Shown here piece after piece: positions 1-5,637 of a stretch of 5,637 nt of DNA. Every line of letters starts with the position of its first letter. Position 1 is the stretch's first letter. Both the position numbers and the translations under genes were made by a program. The notes beneath the pieces were generated by a model. That model was not told where the DNA came from. It did not search any database and was given only the letters and a program-made list of their open reading frames with translations. Source of the DNA: Bryobacterales bacterium (GTDB lineage: Bacteria; Acidobacteriota; Terriglobia; Bryobacterales; Bryobacteraceae). Where the stretch lies: the NCBI GenBank assembly GCA_020853155.1, contig JADYZL010000118.1, positions 1-5,637 of the forward strand. The letters are read 5' to 3'.

Positions 1-248
1 CTCTGGACTGCTGACGTGATTCTTGGCATGGCCTGGGATTCGCGCGTTGGGGACGGGCCTATTTGTGCGTCCGTTTGATGGTAGCGGTTGACTGCGTGGA
101 ATCGTGCGGCTTGCTGGGTTGGAAGTGGATTGCGCGCGGCTTTCCGGGTCTGGAAGTGATTGCAGGGGTTGGGGTTGGCTGCTTCCGGCAGGGGTGGAGA
201 TTTCTTTTGTCTGGTTGTGATCGGGGTTCCGGTGAACGATGGAATTGC
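1..248. other. G/T-rich non-coding stretch
   Basis: No credible gene is seen here. On the given strand the stretch is strongly biased to G and T, with C and A scarce between about 61 and 200. It contains a near-duplicate of the phrase TGGAAGTG(G)ATTGC at about 120-132 and 151-163, and closely spaced G runs at 165-168, 171-174 and 191-194. A small perfect hairpin, GTTC-CGGT-GAAC, lies at 226-237. Frame 1 is open from the left edge to a TGA at 76-78, but 25 codons are too few to call the tail of an upstream gene. The strand bias could reflect a transcribed leader or the decayed end of a neighbouring gene; the sequence does not decide. Confidence 0.5.
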
Positions 249-510
249 TCCGAATCCGGGTCCTGCAGAATTGCGAAATGGAACGCCCCTTACAAGGTAG
301 GCCGCATGGGGGCGGGAGCGAGGGAAGTGCGTTCCACCGGAGATGAGATGCTTCGGTTGAACGGCCCCTACAGGGTCGAATGGACCGGTGGGGGGTGCGT
401 TCCCCGGGGCATCGCCCTGGGCTGGATGAACGCGCCCTTCAGGCGCGGAAGCAGGGGGAAGACGGCGCGGCACAAGATGAGTGGGTAGGAACGCGCGCTT
501 CAGGCGGCCT
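249..510 (+). repeat. degenerate tandem repeat, four copies, 61-78 base spacing
   Basis: Four copies of a motif close to GAACGCGCCCTTCAGG occur, with the AAC of each copy at 282, 360, 429 and 490, giving spacings of 78, 69 and 61 bases. Copies 2 and 3 match over a longer unit: each is preceded, 33-34 bases upstream, by GTGCGTTCC (327-335 and 395-403), then a divergent stretch, then GG.TGAACG. Copy 1 has a weaker version of this upstream part, and copy 4 keeps only the core. Because GCGTTCC is the reverse complement of GGAACGC, the array alternates complementary words and could fold into hairpins. Copies 1-3 share a reading frame (reading NAPYKVG, NGPYRVE, NAPFRRG), while copy 4 is out of frame after a TAG at 486-488. 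I do not recognise the family. It could be a structured RNA leader, an interspersed intergenic repeat or a decayed coding repeat. Confidence 0.6.
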
Positions 511-719
511 ATCCCGCGTTTGTCCTGGCCGACGCGCAGCGCTACGATCTGCCGGCCCTCGGATGCGCCGCCGGCATTGCCGCCGGATTCGCCTGTAGCT
601 CGTGGCTCCCTCGTGCTTTTCCGCTCTGATTCTCCCTGGGATCTTCCCTGCGCCGATCCGCTGTTGTTGCGCTGTCCGCGATTTTCGCAGCCCGCCAAAA
701 ATTATTTGTAAATTGCCTA

Positions 720-748
720 TTGACAAAGCCGGGGGGGGGCATTATCGG
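720..748 (+). promoter_or_regulatory. candidate sigma-70-type promoter with G9 run in the spacer
   Basis: A perfect -35 word, TTGACA, lies at 720-725. After 17 bases comes TATCGG at 743-748, which matches the TATAAT consensus at only three of six positions. The -35 word sits at the end of an A/T-rich island (694-727), which is typical of promoter regions in GC-rich genomes. Nine G in a row (731-739) occupy more than half of the spacer, so a slip of one base would alter the -35/-10 distance. If real, transcription would start near 755 and leave a leader of about 190 bases before the gene at 944. The weak -10 keeps confidence low. Confidence 0.3.
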
Positions 749-933
749 CTAAGAAGATTCCTAAGTCGGTTGCCATCCCGATTTTCTATTGAAGAGATCT
801 TCCCCCGCCGCCGCGCGATATGACCATTCCGTCCGGAGCCGTTTGACAGGTAGAGGCAAGGAGGGATTCGACGTTCCCCCAGCATTCTTCCGCTTGAGCC
901 CGGAGCCACCGCCAGATTTGCCGTTCGCGATTC

Positions 934-937
934 GAGG
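934..937 (+). promoter_or_regulatory. ribosome binding site for the 177-residue exported protein
   Basis: GAGG ends six bases before the ATG at 944, a normal spacing. Together with the signal peptide that starts at once at this ATG, it fixes the start codon. Confidence 0.55.
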
Positions 938-943
938 TTTGCC

Positions 944-1477
944 ATGAATGCCTTACTGCGCCTGGATTTCGCGCGTGCCGTCTTTCTCTTGACCGGCTTC
1001 CTGATCGCGTTCCTCGCGATGGCACAGGCGCCGGGCGCAGGTCCGGGGGAGCCCAGCGCCACCAGCCAAGCAGCGCCCGTGGCGGGCGAGTTCCGTCCAT
1101 CGCCGCAGCCCAACCCCACCCGCCTGATCGTGCTCGTGCCCGTCGTCGATGTGCCGGGAACGAACGGCGCCAAGGCCCCGCTCTTTCTCGAAGATCGCGA
1201 AAGTCCCCAGACCTTGGCCGGCGGCCGCCTGAAGACCGACGCCAGCAAAGCCGAAGTTCCGGGCGGCATCGTCTCGTTCCGCGCCATGTATAGCACCGAT
1301 GGCCAATGGGCGCTCGTCGATCTTCATGCGCGCGAAGCGAGCGCGCTCGAGCCCGTGCGTGCCTCGCGGGATGTCCGCCTCCGCATCTTCACGCCGGGCG
1401 AACTCGCCAACCCCACGGCGGCCAGCCGGGTGCAGTTGCCCGAGGGCCTGAACCTGGCCAAATTCCTGGAACCGTAA
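944..1477 (+). CDS. small exported protein of unknown function
   Basis: This frame encodes 177 residues, ends in TAA, and starts at an ATG six bases after GAGG. The first 29 residues look like a Sec signal peptide: a short amino-terminal part with R6 and R11, a hydrophobic core at about 12-26 (VFLLTGFLIAFLAM) and a likely cut after AMA (27) or AQA (29). There is no cysteine next to the cut, so it is not a typical lipoprotein. A linker rich in Pro, Ala, Gly and Ser follows (about 29-58). The rest (about 59-177) is a compact, soluble-looking segment opening with the hydrophobic strand LIVLVPVVDVP, with a central GGIVSFRAMYSTDGQWALVD phrase and a tail ending in NLAKFLEP. I do not recognise the family and see no catalytic motif. 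It would be periplasmic, surface-bound or released. The RHS gene starts 46 bases downstream on the same strand with no terminator between, so the two are probably co-transcribed; a partner, chaperone or anchoring role is conjecture. That the frame is real is supported by the signal peptide, the ribosome site and third-position GC bias. Confidence 0.75.
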   Translation: MNALLRLDFARAVFLLTGFLIAFLAMAQAPGAGPGEPSATSQAAPVAGEFRPSPQPNPTRLIVLVPVVDVPGTNGAKAPLFLEDRESPQTLAGGRLKTDASKAEVPGGIVSFRAMYSTDGQWALVDLHAREASALEPVRASRDVRLRIFTPGELANPTAASRVQLPEGLNLAKFLEP

Positions 1478-1512
1478 CGCCCACGCCCCCAAACCGACCA
1501 AGTGCGACCGAT

Positions 1513-1517
1513 GGAGG
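1513..1517 (+). promoter_or_regulatory. ribosome binding site for the RHS gene
   Basis: A strong GGAGG lies six bases before the ATG at 1524. It selects that start over the ATG at 1511, which overlaps the site itself and is in another frame. The choice agrees with the signal peptide beginning at 1524. Confidence 0.75.
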
Positions 1518-1523
1518 TACAGC

Positions 1524-4500
1524 ATGCTTCGCGCCCGCCGCCTGTCTATTCCGGTTCTCACCGTATCTTTGTCTCTTTTTCTGGCGATGACGCCGGGGTT
1601 TGGGGCTACGCCCTACTTCAGCGATCCGTTCCTGGTCTCCCCGTTCAGTTGCAGCCCGACCACGCCGGTGCCGCCGCAATCGGGGCTGAATGGGGCGATG
1701 ATCTACACGCATCCGGACTGCCCGGAGGCCTCCGAAACCTCCGAGGGAGTTACGCCCACCAGCGCCAACGGCGCGAGTTGGATCCGTCTCCAGGCCCCAC
1801 CCACGGGCAACGAGCATGAAACCAAAATTCGTTTTGTACTCGGGAGCACGAGCGGAACCAAACTGGTGTATGTTGGGGCTACGTCGAACGCTTGGTGGAA
1901 AGATGCGTACAACACGCAGGGGACCGGCTACGCGGTGAGCATGACCACTTATCCCGGCTACTACGGCGAGATCCAGGCCAACATCAAGATCCGCCGCCTT
2001 CAATACGGATACTCGGTCGATCTCGCTTCGTTCAACGCCACGGTCACCTCCGCGCCGGTGCTGCGCGTCGCGCGGACGAATCTCTCGGGAACCTGGAAGA
2101 TCCTGCTGCACATCGACGACGTCTATGTCGGTTCGGTGATCGACAGCACGTATACAAGCGGCAGCCGCTATCCCGGCTTCGGCATGAAGGATAGCCCCGT
2201 GGCGGCGTATGTGGACGAGGTATGGCACTACGCGATCGAGCACGGCGCGCCGGACTACAACACGCTCAATTCTTCTCTTTTGACCGGCTCGTCGCCCAAC
2301 CAGATTCTGTTTCAATGGAACCCCACGACAGATACCGCCGGCGGATCGAGTTACGGCGCATCGGGCATGTCCCGTTACGAACTCTACCGCGATGGAGCGT
2401 TGCGGGTAACGGTGAAGCATCAGGCACAGACGATGTTCTTCGCCGATACCGGCCTGAACCCCGGACAGACCTACAACTACACCCTCCGCGCCATCGATTT
2501 CCACGGCAACGCGACCGACGTCACGCGCTCGATCACCACGCCACTCACGAGCCCCACTGTCAGTTCCACGCTGCCCCGGCGCATCGGCGTTTCGAGCCTG
2601 GGCTCCACCTGGGGCGCGGGCGGCGAGAACATTGATCTGCTTTCGGGGAATTTGAACGTGGCGCTGCCCGTCCTGAGCGCCCTCGGCCGGGGCGGTTACG
2701 CCGTTCCGCTAGCCCTCCATTACAACTCGCAGAACTGGATGGAGAGCAGCGGGGTAGGCGCGCACTACGGCAGATACCAGGGCGCGGGCTACGGGTGGCG
2801 GCTGCAGTTCGGCGCGATTCGCCCGGTGCTGCTGGGCTCGAACCTCTCGCACTATGTGTACGAAGACCCCACCGGAACCGAGTACCCGCTCGATATCGTG
2901 AGCGGCACGCTCTGGCGTTCGTCGCAGTTCGCGCCGGTGCTCGAATACGACGCGGCCACCAACCGGCTCTGGTTCAAGGACGGGAGCTTCTGGCAGATGG
3001 ATTGCGTCGCCGCCTCGGGCGAACCCGATAGCAACTCGCGCTATCCCACGCTCATGCAGGATACGAACGGCAACCAGATCTATGTGCGCTACCTGGCCGG
3101 AAAGAATGCCAGTTGGGCGAACTCCAGCGCCCGGATTTCGGAAATCGAGGACGTGCGGGCGGTGGATCTGGGATCGACACGCCGCACCTACCGCTTCGAG
3201 TACGTGGCCGAGCAGGGATACCCGAGCCTTCCTCCGCGGCTCTACCGGATCGTGTTAGAAAGCGGACTCACGACGGAGATCACAACCTTCACGCACTCCG
3301 CCGTCTTCACGCTGAAGTCGCCGTTCACCGGAGTTTCGACGGGCGTGAGCGCGCGTCTGCTCACCGGCATCACCGTCTCCGCGGGCGGCTCGACTTCGTT
3401 CCAATACGGCGCGGGCGATTCCGGGGAACTAACGCGGATGACGTTTCCCTACGGCGGCACCATCGACTACACGCACGCCACCGCCACCTATTCTTCGAAG
3501 AAGATCCGCGCCGTCACCGCGCGGGCGCTGACGCCCACGGCGGGGGGCGCCACTTACACGTATAGTTTCGTCCGCTCCGGCGCGGGCGATATCCCAGCCA
3601 GCACGCAGGTGATCGACGCTTCGAATGCAAGCGATAAGGTCTGGAGCTTCGATACGAACCCCACGTCGATGTATTTTGGGCTGTGGACCCAACTGGATGA
3701 ACGGGAACGTCCTTCCCTCTCCGTCAAGCGCCGCCAAGCGCCAGCGTACGATTTTCATGCGCCCGCCAAGGTCTTCGTCAAGAGTGTCGATACCACGATG
3801 GACCCCGGCACGGCCAACGCCATCACCGCCCGCGCCGGGCAATGGCTGGACGGGTACGGCAATCTGGTGAGTTCCTACGGCTACCAGTACACGGATCTCG
3901 TGAACCCCGCGCGCGAGATGCGCTTCACCTACGCGCACACGCTAGCGGGCGGCGAGTACGGCTTCTATGCGGCGAACCGGCTGCTCAACCGGCTGCAGAA
4001 GGTGGAACTGAAGAACGGCGCCAACTGGATTCCTCTTAAGCAGACCACGTACGGAAACGCGCTCGCGGTGGGGAGCGGGTGCTCGCCCTACCTGAAGAAC
4101 TTCGCCACCGGCACGCATTGCGTGGGAGGGCCGCTGCGCGCGAACGCCGCCAGCGTCACGGCCATGGGCCAGACGGTGAATTTCGAGTATGACATCACCG
4201 GGAACACGCAGCGCACCTGGGGCGCTGCGCCGGAAGTGGCGGAGAGCTTCGGCAGTGGAACCAACTTCACTTTGCCCGAGGTGATCACGCCGAACAACAC
4301 GCCTTCGCTCGCCACCAGCTTCAGCTACAACGCGGATTTCCGCGCCACGCAAACAGTCGCGCCGAATAACGCGGCCTCGCAAGCCAGTTACGATGCCTTC
4401 GGCCGCGTAGCTACTTCCACCTCGGCCGCGGGCGCGGTCACAGCCTATACGTACGGCATCGACACGGGCACGCGCATCGATACCGTGCGGGTGTACCCGC

Positions 4501-5637
4501 AATCCGACGCAAGCGCTTTCACCTTCAGCAGGACGACCATGGACGGGCTGGGACGTCCGGTGAAGTCCGAATCGGGCGGTAGCGATGGAGCGGTGAAGAC
4601 CGTCACTGAGACCGAGTACGAGCCCTGCGCCTGCTCGCCCACGGGGAAGAGGAAGCGGGTTTCGCTGCCCTATGCTCCGGGCGGCACGGTGCAATGGACC
4701 ACTTACTCCTACGATGCGCTGGGCCGCACGTTGAGCGTCGCCTTGCCTAACGGAAGCGGCGTGACGAGCTACGAATACGTGAAGAACACGGTGAAGGTCG
4801 CCGACGCGGCGGGCAAGTGGAAGAAGTACGAAACAAACGGGCTGGGGGAGCTCGTCAAGGTGACGGAGCCGAACCCGGCGGGGGGAGCGGATCTCGAAAC
4901 GCTGTACTCCTATAACCTTCTCGGGCAGATGACCACGGCCACCATGACGCGGGGCGGCGCGACGCAAGTGCGGAGCTTCGTTTACGACCTCGCCACCGGG
5001 CGCTTGACGAGCGAGACGAAGCCGGAAACGGGCACGGCCAGCTACGCCTATAACAGCGATGGGACGCTGCTTTCCTCGACCGATGCGAAATTGCAGAAGA
5101 CCGAGCTCGCCTACGATTCGCTGAAGCGCGTGACGAGCGTGAAGCGGTTTATTTACTCGGGCGGCGTGCTGGTGGAGCAGCCGTGCCAGGAAGTTTCCTT
5201 TACGTACGACGCGGGGGCGGGGGCGAACCTGGCGGGGCGACTAGCCAAGGCGACGGCCAAGCAGTGCGACGCGAACGTCACGGAATACAACGAAGTGTAT
5301 TCCTACGAGGCTTCGGGGTTGCTGCAATACCGCGATGCGAATTGGGTGCGCAACGGCGCGACGCTCACGCGGCGGGTGGACCCCACCTGGAACCAGATGG
5401 GGGCGATGACGGGGTTTGGGTATGGCACGTCGGGCAGCCTGTACTCGTTTGCGTATACGTTCGACAACGCGTGGCGGCCGGTGGGGATGACGGGCGAGGG
5501 GCTGACGCTCGTGAGCGGTGTGAGTTACAACGCGGCGGGGGCGATGACGGGGTTTACGCGGGACGATGGGAGCGGGACGCCGGTCAATAACGTCTATGGG
5601 TTCAACGCGCTCTACCAGATGACGAACCAGACGGTCA
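1524..5637 (+). CDS. exported RHS/YD-repeat protein, 3' end beyond the window
   Basis: The frame is open from the ATG at 1524 to the right edge (1,371 whole codons plus one base), with no stop seen. Residues 1-28 form a Sec signal peptide: R3, R5, R6, hydrophobic core about 9-22, probable cut after GFGA. Residues about 83-241 look like a concanavalin/LamG beta-sandwich (HIDDVYVGSVIDSTY, PGFGM, then YVDEVW). Residues about 253-341 resemble a fibronectin type III domain (SRYELYRDG, DTGLNPGQTYNYTLRAID). The RHS amino-terminal region follows: NIDLLSGNLNVALP from 369, HYNSQNW at 399-405, YGWRL at 423-427, then DTNGN and FPYGGTIDYTH strands. YD repeats or relics start at about 887 (FEYD), 956 (YDAFGRV), 1063 (YDALGRT), 1130 (YNLLGQM), 1154 (YDLATGR), 1176 (YNSDGT), 1197 (YDSLKRV), 1311, 1335 and 1358. 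YEPCACSP is at 1032-1039. RHS proteins of this kind build a beta-barrel shell around a variable carboxy-terminal domain, often a toxin; the closing core and the tip are off the edge, so cargo is unknown. Nine cysteines, mostly in near pairs, fit an exported, disulfide-bonded protein. Codon use changes toward the 3' end. The RHS assignment is firm; the first two domain calls are fold-level guesses. Confidence 0.95.
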   Translation, partial: MLRARRLSIPVLTVSLSLFLAMTPGFGATPYFSDPFLVSPFSCSPTTPVPPQSGLNGAMIYTHPDCPEASETSEGVTPTSANGASWIRLQAPPTGNEHETKIRFVLGSTSGTKLVYVGATSNAWWKDAYNTQGTGYAVSMTTYPGYYGEIQANIKIRRLQYGYSVDLASFNATVTSAPVLRVARTNLSGTWKILLHIDDVYVGSVIDSTYTSGSRYPGFGMKDSPVAAYVDEVWHYAIEHGAPDYNTLNSSLLTGSSPNQILFQWNPTTDTAGGSSYGASGMSRYELYRDGALRVTVKHQAQTMFFADTGLNPGQTYNYTLRAIDFHGNATDVTRSITTPLTSPTVSSTLPRRIGVSSLGSTWGAGGENIDLLSGNLNVALPVLSALGRGGYAVPLALHYNSQNWMESSGVGAHYGRYQGAGYGWRLQFGAIRPVLLGSNLSHYVYEDPTGTEYPLDIVSGTLWRSSQFAPVLEYDAATNRLWFKDGSFWQMDCVAASGEPDSNSRYPTLMQDTNGNQIYVRYLAGKNASWANSSARISEIEDVRAVDLGSTRRTYRFEYVAEQGYPSLPPRLYRIVLESGLTTEITTFTHSAVFTLKSPFTGVSTGVSARLLTGITVSAGGSTSFQYGAGDSGELTRMTFPYGGTIDYTHATATYSSKKIRAVTARALTPTAGGATYTYSFVRSGAGDIPASTQVIDASNASDKVWSFDTNPTSMYFGLWTQLDERERPSLSVKRRQAPAYDFHAPAKVFVKSVDTTMDPGTANAITARAGQWLDGYGNLVSSYGYQYTDLVNPAREMRFTYAHTLAGGEYGFYAANRLLNRLQKVELKNGANWIPLKQTTYGNALAVGSGCSPYLKNFATGTHCVGGPLRANAASVTAMGQTVNFEYDITGNTQRTWGAAPEVAESFGSGTNFTLPEVITPNNTPSLATSFSYNADFRATQTVAPNNAASQASYDAFGRVATSTSAAGAVTAYTYGIDTGTRIDTVRVYPQSDASAFTFSRTTMDGLGRPVKSESGGSDGAVKTVTETEYEPCACSPTGKRKRVSLPYAPGGTVQWTTYSYDALGRTLSVALPNGSGVTSYEYVKNTVKVADAAGKWKKYETNGLGELVKVTEPNPAGGADLETLYSYNLLGQMTTATMTRGGATQVRSFVYDLATGRLTSETKPETGTASYAYNSDGTLLSSTDAKLQKTELAYDSLKRVTSVKRFIYSGGVLVEQPCQEVSFTYDAGAGANLAGRLAKATAKQCDANVTEYNEVYSYEASGLLQYRDANWVRNGATLTRRVDPTWNQMGAMTGFGYGTSGSLYSFAYTFDNAWRPVGMTGEGLTLVSGVSYNAAGAMTGFTRDDGSGTPVNNVYGFNALYQMTNQTV
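5399..5555 (+). repeat. 19-base exact direct repeat inside the RHS gene
   Basis: GGGGGCGATGACGGGGTTT occurs at 5399-5417 and again at 5537-5555, exactly 138 bases (46 codons) apart and in the same frame. Both copies encode GAMTGF. The spacing fits one or two YD-type repeat units, so this may be an old internal duplication whose flanks have diverged. Recombination between the copies would delete or add 46 residues without a frameshift. Confidence 0.85.

Larger units (their letters stand above)
511..943. other. intergenic region upstream of the exported-protein gene
   Basis: No gene is supported here on either strand; the open frames are short, start poorly and show no recognisable protein. 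The stretch contains a cluster of CCGCCGG/GCCGGC words (about 551-587), an A/T-rich island at about 694-727 that stands out from its GC-rich surroundings, a nine-G run at 731-739, and two perfect TTGACA words (720-725 and 843-848). Only the first has even a partial -10 match at a normal distance. I see no clear rho-independent terminator and no tRNA-like or rRNA-like sequence. Confidence 0.5.

Noticed and set aside
1..78. Frame 1 open from the left edge, possible tail of an upstream gene
   Set aside because: Only 25 codons, with no recognisable carboxy-terminal sequence; this length is expected by chance.
63..488. 141-codon open frame on the + strand from GTG/ATG-like starts
   Set aside because: Its start region has no ribosome binding site, the composition is odd (very rich in Gly, Arg, Trp and Cys), and the only pattern is the DNA repeat. 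I treat it as non-coding and record the repeat instead.
249..510. CRISPR array
   Set aside because: The repeats are degenerate, the spacings vary (78, 69, 61), similarity extends into the would-be spacers, and no cas gene is present.
843..871. Second perfect TTGACA as a promoter
   Set aside because: No word at 15-19 bases downstream resembles a -10 box; the best candidates match at only one or two positions.
742..1296. 184-codon open frame on the - strand
   Set aside because: It overlaps the exported-protein gene, which has a ribosome site and signal peptide. This frame has neither and is Arg/Ser/Gly-rich.
1478..1523. Terminator between the two genes
   Set aside because: The 46-base gap is C-rich and has no stem-loop followed by a T run.
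1389..2504. 371-codon open frame on the - strand
   Set aside because: It lies opposite the RHS gene, whose frame continues unbroken and has recognisable domains. Long antisense frames are common in GC-rich genes, and this one is full of Arg, Gly and Val with no motif.
1502..2635. Successive short + strand frames at 1502-1819, 1892-2194 and 2222-2635
   Set aside because: They are in other frames inside the RHS gene, are Arg- and His-rich, and lack starts with ribosome sites. They do not indicate a frameshifted gene.
3942..4967. 341-codon open frame on the - strand
   Set aside because: It is antisense to the YD-repeat region. It has the Arg/His/Gly-rich composition expected of a shadow frame and no recognisable domain.

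Overview
The window is high-GC DNA (roughly 60-65 % by eye) from a bacterium, most likely an acidobacterium of the Bryobacterales/Solibacter type. That placement rests on the style of the RHS protein that fills most of it: the SGNLNVALP and HYNSQNW motifs at the start of the RHS part and the YEPCACSP block among the YD repeats match, from memory, large exported RHS proteins found in many copies in those genomes. It is an inference, not a database result.

Layout. Positions 1-943 hold no gene I can defend. This leader has three parts: a G/T-rich stretch (1 to about 245), a degenerate tandem repeat with unit spacing of 61-78 bases (about 249-510), and a mixed stretch (about 511-943) with a short A/T-rich island and a perfect TTGACA box followed by a run of nine G. 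Positions 944-1477 encode a 177-residue exported protein of unknown function. After 46 bases, a long reading frame opens at 1524 behind a strong GGAGG site and stays open to the last base of the window. Its stop codon lies outside, so it is easily missed by a search that demands both a start and a stop.

The long frame (1,371 complete codons seen) encodes a Sec-exported RHS/YD-repeat protein. In order it has a signal peptide, a probable concanavalin/LamG-like beta-sandwich, a fibronectin type III-like domain, the RHS amino-terminal region, and a series of YD repeats. The conserved RHS core that normally closes the shell and the variable carboxy-terminal tip are not in the window, so nothing can be said about a toxin or an immunity gene.

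The two genes lie on the same strand, are closely spaced and both encode exported products, so they probably form one transcription unit. The small protein is a candidate partner of the RHS protein, but its sequence gives no function. The points most worth following are the repeat array with alternating inverted motifs, the G9 run in a possible promoter spacer, the codon-usage switch along the RHS gene, and what lies past the right edge.
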